From JABDLO01 sp035327565 (GTDB lineage Bacteria > Bacteroidota > Bacteroidia > Chitinophagales > Saprospiraceae): DNA of 64,000 nucleotides. Positions 56,203 through 64,000 of the stretch are shown in pieces (position 1 is the first letter of the stretch; the number at the start of each line of letters is the position of its first letter). The position numbers were made by a program, and so were the translations under genes. The notes below the pieces were generated by a model, which saw only the letters and a list, made by a program, of their open reading frames with translations, did not search any database and was not told the DNA's origin. The stretch spans positions 4,876 to 68,875 of the forward strand of contig DAOLDB010000017.1 in NCBI GenBank assembly GCA_035327565.1. The letters are read 5' to 3'.

Positions 56203-59200
56203 TTATTTTCCATGGCAATATTTGTATTTCTTTCCACTTCCACAAGGGCAAGGTTCATTCCTGCCAATTTTCCTTTCCATTCTGACGAAAGTTTCTGCTT
56301 TTTGAGGGCTGCTACTCACTCCTTCAGCCGCGCTTCTCATGGCCTGCTCCTCCCGGCTTGTTTTGACTTTGGTCAGATCTGTTTTCTGTTCTCTGGCCTC
56401 CTGCAATCCCTGGCCCATATCAATCATCAATTTTCCTCCTATCAAATATGAGGAGACCTCATAATTGATCTTGTAAATGAGTTGTTCGAACAAATTAAAG
56501 GCTTCCATCTTGTAAATGACTAAAGGGTCTTTCTGTTCAAACGAAGCAGACTGTACCGAATCTTTCAGTTCATCCATACTCCTGAGATGTTCTTTCCAGG
56601 CTTCATCAAGTAATGCCAGGGTAACCGCTTTCTCAATATCCCGCATAATACTTTTTCCCTTGGATTCAACTGCCTCTTTCAGGTCTGCTGAAATCGGTAA
56701 AGGATTCTGCCGTCCATCAGTATAAGGTATTGCAATCCTTTTGTATCGGTGGCCTTCATTGTCATGTACTCTTTTAATCACCGGGAAGAGAATCTGCAAT
56801 ATCTGTTCAGACTTGCGGGAGTAATATTCTTTGAATTCCTGAGTAAACAATTCTTTGACTTCTTCTTCATCGGCTTCCATAAAAGTAGCTGCATCCAGTA
56901 CGGGATCCAAACTAAGGATTTGTAGACATGCATTCCTGAAAGCGTCATAATTTCCCTGAGTCTTACCTTCGGTCACTATAGACTCTATAATCCCATCAAA
57001 CATATTGTTAAGGTCTACTGAGAGGCGTTTTCCCTCTAACGCATTTTTTCGTTTTCGATAGATTGCTTCTCTTTGAATGTTCATCACATCATCGTATTCC
57101 AGCAACCGCTTTCGAATACCAAAATTATTTTCTTCCACTTTTTTCTGGGCTCTTTCGATGGATTTGGTTACCATGGAATGCTGTATTACTTCTCCATCTT
57201 TATGTCCCAACCTATCCATCATTTTGGCTATTCGTTCCGATTGAAACAATCGCATCAGATTATCCTCAAGGGAAACATAAAACTGTGAGGATCCGGGATC
57301 GCCCTGCCTTCCTGCCCTTCCCCTCAACTGTCTGTCTACACGTCTAGAGTCATGCCTCTCTGTGGCAATAATGGCCAAACCTCCTGCTTGCTTAACTTCA
57401 GATGATATTTTGATATCCGTACCCCGCCCGGCCATATTGGTGGCAATGGTGACATGGCCGGCTTTTCCTGCTTCTGCTACAATTTCTGCTTCCCTTTGAT
57501 GTTGCTTGGCATTCAATACATTGTGTCTGATACTTCTCAAATTAAGCATCCTGCTTAATAATTCAGATATCTCCACCGAAGTGGTACCTACCAATACCGG
57601 CCTTCCTTTGGAGGTGAGATTCTGAATTTCTTCAATTACAGCATTAAACTTCTCCCGGGCCGTTTTAAAAACGAGATCCTCAAGGTCTAGGCGAACAACA
57701 GGTCGGTTGGTAGGAATTACAACCACATCCAGCTTATAAATTTCCCAAAATTCTCCTGCCTCTGTTTCAGCCGTACCTGTCATACCGGCCAGCTTATGAT
57801 ACATTCTGAAATAATTCTGAAGAGAAATGGTGGCATAAGTCTGGGTTATATTTCCAACATCTACATTCTCTTTGGCTTCAATGGCCTGGTGCAATCCATC
57901 AGAATACCGCCGCCCCTCCATCATCCTTCCGGTTTGCTCGTCCACTATTTTTACCTGACCTTCAATCACAACATATTCCTGATCTTTTTCAAATAGTGTA
58001 TATGCTTTTAGCAATTGACTTACTGAATGCAATCGACGGCTTTTGATAGAGTAGTCCTGAATAAGTACCTCTCTTTCCTCGCGAAGCTTTACCCCTTCGG
58101 TTTCTTCTTTTTCAGCTAGAATCTGCATCTCCAGTGCAATGTCAGGCATGATAAAAAAATTGGGATCCTCTTCACCGCGTGACAAATACTCTATCCCTTT
58201 GTCAGTCAGTTCTACATTCCTGTTCTTTTCATCGATGGTAAAAAGTAATGGTTCATCAACCAAATGCATATTTTTATTCTGCTCTTGCATATAAAAATTC
58301 TCAGCTTTCTGCAGCATTACCTTTACCCCTTCTTCACTTAAAAACTTTATCAATGGTCTGGACTTAGGTAAGGCTTTATAAGCCCTCAGCAACGCCATCC
58401 CAGCCTCCCCTTCTTCATGCCCGGTTCTACCTTCCTTAAAGTGTTTTTTGGCTTCAGCCAGATAATCTACAGCCAACTTTCTCTGCGCCCCAAATAATCG
58501 TAATATTTTGGGATTCAATGCATTATATTCCTGTTCTTCTGAACCTTCCGGTACTGGCCCGGATATAATCAGTGGAGTACGCGCATCATCGATGAGCACA
58601 CTGTCTACCTCATCAATGATTGCAAAATGATGTTTGCCCTGAACCAGGTCAATGGTCGATCTCACCATATTATCCCTGAGATAATCAAAGCCAAACTCAT
58701 TATTGGTTCCATAAGTGATATCACAACGGTAAGCATTGATTCTCGCCTGGGAATGTGGTCTATATTTGTCGATACAATCCACAGTAAGGAACAAAAATTC
58801 AAAGATAGGCCCAACCCACTCCTGATCCCTTCGAGCCAGGTAATCATTGACCGTAACTATATGTACTCCCTGACCCGACAAACCATTGAGATAAGCAGGG
58901 AGTGTTGCCACTAATGTTTTACCCTCCCCGGTAGCCATCTCAGCGATCTTTCCATCGTGCAACACCATACCACCGATTAATTGGACATCATAATGCAACA
59001 TATTCCATGTGATATCCCCACCAGCGGCTTTCCATTGGTTTGCCCATATGGCTTTATTACCAGATATTTTTATATAACTACTGGATGCAGCCAATGTCCT
59101 GTCATGGTCAGTTGCTGTTACCTCAATCGTCGAATTTTCCATAAACCGCCTGGAGGTCTCTTTGACTACAGCAAACGCTTCAGGCAAAATCGATTTCAAT

Positions 59201-59502
59201 ACCTCTTCAAGATGCTTATCTCTTTCTTTACGCAAATTATCAATCTCATTATACATTTCCTCCTTCACTTCCAGATCGGGCTCGCTTAATGCCTGCGTTT
59301 CAAGATTATCAATATCTGAATCAATTTCAGAAAGATACTCGGTTATCCGCTCTTTAAACTCAAGGGTTTTATTTCTTAATTCGTCATGGCTCAGGGATGC
59401 GTAAGATTGGAAAAATTCATTAATTTGATCGACGACCGGATTATATTGTTTAACGTCTCTTTCATATTTGGTACCAAAAATCTTTTTGAATATATTGAGC
59501 AT
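56203..59502 (-). CDS. secA: preprotein translocase ATPase SecA
   Basis: This 1099-residue motor drives proteins through SecYEG. It has nucleotide-binding domain 1 with MATGEGKTLVATLPAYLN and the DEAD-like IIDEVDSVLIDDART, a preprotein-binding domain, nucleotide-binding domain 2 (TIATNMAGRGTDIKIS, QLRGRAGRQGDPGSS), and helical wing and scaffold regions. The C-terminus RNEPCPCGSGKKYKYCHGK is a zinc-binding SEC-C tail. It is longer than E. coli SecA (901) because of insertions typical of Bacteroidota, including a region at about 345-430 around KLAVDYLAEAKKHFKEG. Confidence 0.98.
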   Translation of the reverse strand: MLNIFKKIFGTKYERDVKQYNPVVDQINEFFQSYASLSHDELRNKTLEFKERITEYLSEIDSDIDNLETQALSEPDLEVKEEMYNEIDNLRKERDKHLEEVLKSILPEAFAVVKETSRRFMENSTIEVTATDHDRTLAASSSYIKISGNKAIWANQWKAAGGDITWNMLHYDVQLIGGMVLHDGKIAEMATGEGKTLVATLPAYLNGLSGQGVHIVTVNDYLARRDQEWVGPIFEFLFLTVDCIDKYRPHSQARINAYRCDITYGTNNEFGFDYLRDNMVRSTIDLVQGKHHFAIIDEVDSVLIDDARTPLIISGPVPEGSEEQEYNALNPKILRLFGAQRKLAVDYLAEAKKHFKEGRTGHEEGEAGMALLRAYKALPKSRPLIKFLSEEGVKVMLQKAENFYMQEQNKNMHLVDEPLLFTIDEKNRNVELTDKGIEYLSRGEEDPNFFIMPDIALEMQILAEKEETEGVKLREEREVLIQDYSIKSRRLHSVSQLLKAYTLFEKDQEYVVIEGQVKIVDEQTGRMMEGRRYSDGLHQAIEAKENVDVGNITQTYATISLQNYFRMYHKLAGMTGTAETEAGEFWEIYKLDVVVIPTNRPVVRLDLEDLVFKTAREKFNAVIEEIQNLTSKGRPVLVGTTSVEISELLSRMLNLRSIRHNVLNAKQHQREAEIVAEAGKAGHVTIATNMAGRGTDIKISSEVKQAGGLAIIATERHDSRRVDRQLRGRAGRQGDPGSSQFYVSLEDNLMRLFQSERIAKMMDRLGHKDGEVIQHSMVTKSIERAQKKVEENNFGIRKRLLEYDDVMNIQREAIYRKRKNALEGKRLSVDLNNMFDGIIESIVTEGKTQGNYDAFRNACLQILSLDPVLDAATFMEADEEEVKELFTQEFKEYYSRKSEQILQILFPVIKRVHDNEGHRYKRIAIPYTDGRQNPLPISADLKEAVESKGKSIMRDIEKAVTLALLDEAWKEHLRSMDELKDSVQSASFEQKDPLVIYKMEAFNLFEQLIYKINYEVSSYLIGGKLMIDMGQGLQEAREQKTDLTKVKTSREEQAMRSAAEGVSSSPQKAETFVRMERKIGRNEPCPCGSGKKYKYCHGK

Positions 59503-59889
59503 AATCTGTAGTTTATTAAGAAAAGCAGAAACGGTCTTGCTTAGTTTTTATATAGAAAAAACTGTACAAAGATAAGATTAATGTGATCAGAATTCATTCC
59601 AAAAACAATAAACTGCCAATTTGTCCTTAAATACATTAGGTTATTAATTTCTTAAAACGTTTATTCTAAATCTTTCCAGTAATTTCTTTGCGTTATATGT
59701 CTGGAAAATCTATAATTTACTGCTAGAAATTTATATTGGAAAACTAATCAGTGGCGTGGAATGATGACAAAGTTTGCACTGAAACCATTCTATTTTATTA
59801 TAAGAGTGGTTGTAGTAATTTTAAAGTTATGAAAGTTACCTTGTGCTGTACTCTGATATATTATTCATCAATGACTTAAAACATAAAAA
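59503..59889. other. intergenic region between divergent secA and DUF2141 gene
   Basis: About 390 bp, AT-rich. It holds a candidate secA promoter at 59567-59574. I see no gene or RNA structure in the rest; short frames near 59760 and 59829 are not convincing. Confidence 0.5.
59567..59574 (-). promoter_or_regulatory. Bacteroidota -7 box TATCTTTG upstream of secA
   Basis: A perfect TAnnTTTG on the minus strand lies 65 bp before the ATG. A TTTTTG is about 25 bp further up, wider than the usual spacing. Confidence 0.42.
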
Positions 59890-60303
59890 TTGCGTTGGAA
59901 ATTAACACCTTTAGTTCTGTTATTAATGGTAAAAATACAAGCTCAATGGACTTTGTCTGTTGAACTTGAAGATATAAAGCATGAAACAGGAAAAATTTTT
60001 GTGGCCATTTACGACAATAGCCTTTCATTTCGCAATGAAAATCTTGTCATCAGGGACACCATTCTCCCTATAAATAAATTTACAGGAAGAATTCTTTTTA
60101 ATAATATGCCTTCCGGTGAATATGCTGTCACATTATTCCACGATGTTAATGATAATGGTAAACTGGACACCAATATCCTAGGAATTCCTAAGGAACCTTA
60201 TGGGTTTTCCAATAATCCTGCTATTCGTATGAAAGCCCCCAACTTTGAAAAATGCAAATTTACAATGAATAGTGATCTGCTCATTTCAATTATCATGAAA
60301 TGA
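59890..60303 (+). CDS. DUF2141-family exported protein
   Basis: This 137-residue protein has a signal peptide (KLTPLVLLLMVKIQAQ). The mature part matches DUF2141: GKIFVAIYDN, FNNMPSGEYAVTLFHDVNDN and GIPKEPYGFSNNPA. These are small periplasmic or surface beta-sandwich proteins of unknown role. The only start giving a full signal peptide is TTG at 59890. It is convergent with aspS, with 9 bp between stops. Confidence 0.85.
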   Translation: MRWKLTPLVLLLMVKIQAQWTLSVELEDIKHETGKIFVAIYDNSLSFRNENLVIRDTILPINKFTGRILFNNMPSGEYAVTLFHDVNDNGKLDTNILGIPKEPYGFSNNPAIRMKAPNFEKCKFTMNSDLLISIIMK

Positions 60304-60312
60304 CATTTGCAC

Positions 60313-62073
60313 TCAATTTACATTTTTAATACCCAACTCAGTTAACTGATCCTGACTAATTTGCGAAGGAGCGTCAATCATCATATCTCTTCCCTGATTA
60401 TTTTTTGGAAAAGCAATAAAGTCACGAATACTGGAATATCCCTTCATTACAGCACAAAGGCGATCAAAGCCAAATGCTATTCCTCCATGTGGTGGCGCTC
60501 CGTATTCAAATGCCCCTAATAAAAACCCAAACTGATCCAATGCCTCTTCTTCGCTAAATCCCAGCAAATCAAAATTGCGTGACTGTAACTGACGATCATG
60601 TATCCGGATGGATCCTCCTCCAATTTCTGCTCCATTAATCACCAGATCATAGGCATCCGCTCGTATACTTTTTAAAACCTCCTTGTCAGTACTGGTTAAT
60701 TTTGAAATATCTTCCTTTCTGGGAGAAGTGAATGGATGATGCATGGCGTGGAATCTTCCAGATTCTTCATCCCATTCCAGCAAGGGAAAGTCAAGTACCC
60801 ACAGAGGTTCAAAATCACCTTCTTTGATCAATTCCAACCTTCTTGCCATTTCTAACCTGAGTTCTCCCATTTGTTTAATGGTCTTATCCTTTTCCCCGGC
60901 TAAAATCAACAATATATCTCCATTTTCAGCGCCAATCGATTTACCCCAGTTCTTTAATGTTTCATCATTGAAAAATTTTCCAATTGTGGATCGAACAAAT
61001 CCATCAGACTGATATTTAATATAAACCAAACCCCTGGCTCCTATTTGCGGTCTCTGTACCCAATCCGTTAACTCTTTCAGATCCTTATTAGAGTAAGTTT
61101 CAGCGATGCTTTTCACACAAATAGCACCTACCCATTCCGCCTGATCAAAAACAACAAAGCCACTTCCTTTCGCCAGATGATTAAAGTCCTGTAACTCCAT
61201 CCCAAATCTAAGATCCGGCTTATCTGATCCATACCTTCTCATTGCTTCATCATATGTCATCCTGCGAAATTCCGGCAACTTGACTCCTAATATCCTGGAA
61301 AACAAATGGCGCGTCAGCCCTTCAAAGGTTTGCAGTATATCCTCAATATGTACAAATGACATTTCACAATCAATTTGAGTAAATTCAGGTTGACGATCCG
61401 CTCTTAAGTCTTCATCGCGAAAACATTTGACGATTTGAAAATATTTATCCATCCCGGCCACCATTAATATTTGCTTGAAGGTTTGAGGTGATTGAGGAAG
61501 AGCATAAAACTCACCGCGATTTAACCTGGAAGGAACAATAAAGTCACGAGCTCCCTCGGGGGTCGATTTAATAAGAAAGGGAGTTTCAATTTCCACAAAA
61601 CCCTTACTATCCAGATAATTTCTGGTTTCCAATGCAAGCTTACTTCTGAATACAATATTATTCTGAAGGGTTGATCTCCTCAAATCCAAATACCTGAACT
61701 TCATCCTGAGATCATCCCCTCCATCTGTATTTTCCTCAATAGTAAATGGAGGCACTTTGGAAGGGTTCAGGATTTTTAACTCTGATACTTCAATCTCTAT
61801 ATCACCAGTAAGCCGGATTGAATTTTTACTGCTCCGTTCAACAACAGTACCTGTGGCCTGGATGACAAATTCTCTACCCAATTTTCTGGCCTCCTCACAC
61901 AATGGAGCATTTTGTTCCATATTAAATACCAATTGGGTTATACCATACCGGTCTCTCACATCAACGAAAGTCATACCTCCCAAATCCCGCGATTTTTGTA
62001 CCCAACCACTTAAAGTTACTTCTTTTCCTACATCATGTAATCTCAATGATCCACAGTCATGCGTTCTGTACAT
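60313..62073 (-). CDS. aspS: aspartyl-tRNA synthetase
   Basis: This 586-residue class II synthetase starts at the ATG at 62073 (MYRTHDCGSLR), which matches homologues; the in-frame ATG at 62112 adds 13 unlikely residues. The N-terminal OB-fold anticodon-binding domain has VTLSGWVQKSRDLGGMTFVD. The catalytic core has motif 2 CFRDEDLRADRQPEFTQID and motif 3 GIAFGFDRLCAV, and a GAD insertion domain (about 290-410) of the bacterial type separates them. Cytoplasmic and essential. Confidence 0.97.
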   Translation of the reverse strand: MYRTHDCGSLRLHDVGKEVTLSGWVQKSRDLGGMTFVDVRDRYGITQLVFNMEQNAPLCEEARKLGREFVIQATGTVVERSSKNSIRLTGDIEIEVSELKILNPSKVPPFTIEENTDGGDDLRMKFRYLDLRRSTLQNNIVFRSKLALETRNYLDSKGFVEIETPFLIKSTPEGARDFIVPSRLNRGEFYALPQSPQTFKQILMVAGMDKYFQIVKCFRDEDLRADRQPEFTQIDCEMSFVHIEDILQTFEGLTRHLFSRILGVKLPEFRRMTYDEAMRRYGSDKPDLRFGMELQDFNHLAKGSGFVVFDQAEWVGAICVKSIAETYSNKDLKELTDWVQRPQIGARGLVYIKYQSDGFVRSTIGKFFNDETLKNWGKSIGAENGDILLILAGEKDKTIKQMGELRLEMARRLELIKEGDFEPLWVLDFPLLEWDEESGRFHAMHHPFTSPRKEDISKLTSTDKEVLKSIRADAYDLVINGAEIGGGSIRIHDRQLQSRNFDLLGFSEEEALDQFGFLLGAFEYGAPPHGGIAFGFDRLCAVMKGYSSIRDFIAFPKNNQGRDMMIDAPSQISQDQLTELGIKNVN

Positions 62074-62341
62074 ACTATTATTTTCATTTTGAAAGGCAAA
62101 TGTAACACTCATACCGTTTTAATTACATTATGCGTTCAATAAAAGGTAAATTTCAATCTTCGGAATGGATACTAACGCGAAAAGATACTTGAGATGAAAT
62201 CAAGAATCATTTATTTAGACAAAATATAAATAAGGCAAATAGTAATTATGCCTGAAAAAAATCTCAAAAATTTTAGGATCAGGATATTTTACTTTATATG
62301 ATTCTTTACATAGGAATGACAATCATTCGGTTTTGAGAAAT

Positions 62342-62349
62342 TAAATTTG
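62342..62349 (+). promoter_or_regulatory. Bacteroidota -7 box TAAATTTG upstream of hemA
   Basis: A perfect TAnnTTTG lies only 7 bp before the hemA ATG, which would make the message nearly leaderless. No TTTG is present at -33, so the call is weak. Confidence 0.3.
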
Positions 62350-62356
62350 CCCTCCA

Positions 62357-63592
62357 ATGATCAGTGATTATAAAATACTTACCATTACGCACCACGACCT
62401 TAATGTGGATGAGATCCGCTATTTTGTCATTCAAAATAACGGAAAAGAAGAATTAACTGAAAAACTAAAAGATCTTGCACACCACTTTGAAATCGATGAA
62501 TTGGTATATCTTTCAACCTGTAACCGGATTACTTTCCTGATGTACAGACAGAAAAGCTGGACTCGTGATCAGATAAAATTATTCTTTAAAGCGGTTAATC
62601 CTGGCCTTTCACATGACCATCAGGAAGCCTTGCACCGGTTTGTAAGGGTATACGAAGGAGAGGAAGCCGTCAGGCATATCTTTGAAGTAGCGTCTTCCAT
62701 TGACTCAATGGTCGTTGGAGAAAGAGAAATTTTTAAACAATACAAAGTTGCATTCCAAAACAGTAAAGAGATAGGACTGACTGGAGATAATCTTCGATTA
62801 TTAGATAAATATACTACAGCTTCTGCTAAACAGGTATATAGTAATAGCAGGATCGGAGAAAAACCATTGTCTATTACCTATTTAGCTATGTTAAGGTTAA
62901 TGGAATTTTATCCCAATACTTCTTCACGAATTGTCATGGTCGGCGCAGGAGAAACCAATCAGTTAATGGCCCGTTTTCTGAAAAAGAAAGGATATACTCA
63001 GGCAGTTGTATTCAACAGAAGCCTCGACAATGCAAGAGAAATCACCAAAATATTTGACGCTCCGGCTTATCACCTGAGTGAGTTGCATGCCTATGATCAG
63101 GGTTTTGACATTCTGATCACTACCACGGGCTCTACAAGTTCCATCATTGATATTGGCATTTATCAATCGCTACTGAATAAAGAAACCAGCAAAAAATTAA
63201 TCATTGATCTTAGTGTTCCCAGGAATGTAGATGATGAGGTGGTTAATACTTTTCCTTTACAATATGTTGGCATTGAAGAATTGAGAACATTAGCAGAGGC
63301 CAATTTGTCCTTCAGAAAAAATGAGGTGTCAAAAGCCAGGGAACTGATCATGGAAAAACTAAAACAATTTATTCAAGTGTACCAACAAAGGAAAATGGAA
63401 ATCGCCATGCAAAGAGTGCCTGAAGAAATAAGAGCTGTGAAAGAAAAAGCTCTGAATTCTGTGTTTGGTAAAGAACTTTCTGAAATGGATGCTGCCTCTC
63501 AATCTGTTATTTTTCAGATGATGGATTACATGGAAAGAAAATGTATTTCCATACCCATGAAGTTAGCCCGCAAATCCGTCGTTTCAGAGTAA
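62357..63592 (+). CDS. hemA: glutamyl-tRNA reductase
   Basis: This 411-residue enzyme reduces glutamyl-tRNA to glutamate-1-semialdehyde, the first step of C5 haem synthesis. The catalytic Cys55 lies in YLSTCNRITF; SSIDSMVVGEREIFKQYK is the family signature; and the NADPH-binding region begins at IVMVGAGETNQLMARFL. The C-terminal dimerisation helix is present. Length is normal. The rest of the haem pathway is not in the window. Confidence 0.96.
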   Translation: MISDYKILTITHHDLNVDEIRYFVIQNNGKEELTEKLKDLAHHFEIDELVYLSTCNRITFLMYRQKSWTRDQIKLFFKAVNPGLSHDHQEALHRFVRVYEGEEAVRHIFEVASSIDSMVVGEREIFKQYKVAFQNSKEIGLTGDNLRLLDKYTTASAKQVYSNSRIGEKPLSITYLAMLRLMEFYPNTSSRIVMVGAGETNQLMARFLKKKGYTQAVVFNRSLDNAREITKIFDAPAYHLSELHAYDQGFDILITTTGSTSSIIDIGIYQSLLNKETSKKLIIDLSVPRNVDDEVVNTFPLQYVGIEELRTLAEANLSFRKNEVSKARELIMEKLKQFIQVYQQRKMEIAMQRVPEEIRAVKEKALNSVFGKELSEMDAASQSVIFQMMDYMERKCISIPMKLARKSVVSE

Positions 63593-63789
63593 GTTGATTG
63601 TATGAAAACTTTCCTGAAATGATAATTCTTAATTTCCCTTGTGAAAATCAAATACATTGGGAAAGAAGGGACTCGACTGCAATTACCTAACAACCAATGG
63701 GGTGCATGATGAATGGAAAAGAAGTTATGCCTGCTCATTTTTGTAAACTGTGGGTAGACCAGGCTGACTGAAAATCAAATTACCTGAAT

Positions 63790-64000
63790 TTATCTGAACG
63801 GAACAGCTGCATTTTGCTGACCATAATTGTACCGGATAAAATTAAGTGCACTGGATTTCACTCCTATAAAAAAGGTGTATACTCCATTGCTTGGGTACCA
63901 TTGAAAGTTAAGGTTCCAGCAGTACAGATCTCTTGAAACACCCAGTGTAGGATACACAAATGATTTTCGTGAAATATCATAGCTAATGTTTCCCAGAGTT
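63790..64000 (-). CDS. LptD-like outer-membrane LPS assembly protein, C-terminal end
   Basis: A minus-strand frame open at the right edge encodes the last 69 residues of a beta-barrel. Segments FVYPTLGVSRDLYCWNLNFQ and YTFFIGVKSSALNFIRYNYG match the C-terminal strands of Bacteroidota LptD-like proteins (a pattern RDLxCW, then a strand ending in VKSS). Most of the gene lies beyond the window. It would insert LPS into the outer leaflet and complement the LptF/G permease encoded at 50.5 kb. It is convergent with hemA. Confidence 0.75.
   Translation of the reverse strand, partial: TLGNISYDISRKSFVYPTLGVSRDLYCWNLNFQWYPSNGVYTFFIGVKSSALNFIRYNYGQQNAAVPFR

Noticed and set aside
63630..63670. TTTCCC/GGGAAA inverted repeat after hemA
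   Set aside because: Only a 6-bp stem with a long loop and no T-run.
63526..63738. 70-codon minus-strand frame after hemA
   Set aside because: It overlaps the hemA end, its peptide has no recognisable pattern, and the real gene in this area is the LptD-like end further right.

Overview
The window looks like a chromosomal segment of a Bacteroidota bacterium, most likely from the Saprospiria or a neighbouring class. The assignment is inferred from gene content: a type IX secretion lipoprotein (SprE/PorW), a giant protein of SdrD-type B repeats ending in a T9SS sorting domain, many exported lipoproteins, a TonB-dependent receptor, split transketolase, bactofilin next to AtpZ, a Bacteroidota-style SecA, and recurring TAnnTTTG promoter boxes. 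DNA is AT-rich throughout. No tRNA, rRNA, CRISPR array, insertion sequence or prophage was seen.

Layout. 1-4.4 kb: end of a TonB-dependent receptor, a large surface lipoprotein and a small lipoprotein. 4.4-9.3 kb: amino-sugar genes (HGSNAT/NagX-like membrane acyltransferase, GH20 hexosaminidase lipoprotein, SIS-domain protein) plus a decayed PIN-domain gene. 9.4-19.1 kb: acetyltransferase-like protein, fatty-acid hydroxylase, an oligopeptide-type ABC importer operon without ATPase genes, a TIGR01777 epimerase, a small HAD phosphatase, an M23 peptidase and a CPBP-like membrane protein. 19.4-26.7 kb: sprE, a biotin carrier protein, the bactofilin/AtpZ/four-helix membrane protein trio, two exported proteins of unknown function and a bacilliredoxin. 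26.7-31.8 kb: the B-repeat giant. 32-39 kb: glyA, a small lipoprotein, HU, split transketolase and lutABC. 39.3-46.9 kb: an alpha-L-rhamnosidase-like lipoprotein and a two-component system flanked by two vanadium-haloperoxidase/PAP2-type exported enzymes. 47-50.4 kb: a CPA2 antiporter and a Tat-exported aminotransferase. 50.5-64 kb: an envelope and housekeeping block (LptF/G permease, tgt, rodA, SPOR-like protein, deoC, secA, DUF2141 protein, aspS, hemA) and the end of an LptD-like gene at the right edge.

How the genes work together. Much of the window serves the envelope: LPS export (LptF/G, LptD-like), protein export (SecA, SprE), wall elongation (RodA, M23) and surface glycan use (GH20, rhamnosidase-like enzyme, TonB receptor). 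The most distinctive items are the response regulator-kinase-haloperoxidase operon facing a second, lipidated haloperoxidase; a tRNA-guanine transglycosylase that has lost all four zinc ligands; a Tat-exported PLP enzyme; SprE with a roughly 110-residue charged helix insert; and a degraded PIN toxin-like gene just after the SIS gene. Start codons were re-chosen for several genes where the longest frame begins at an implausible TTG or GTG.
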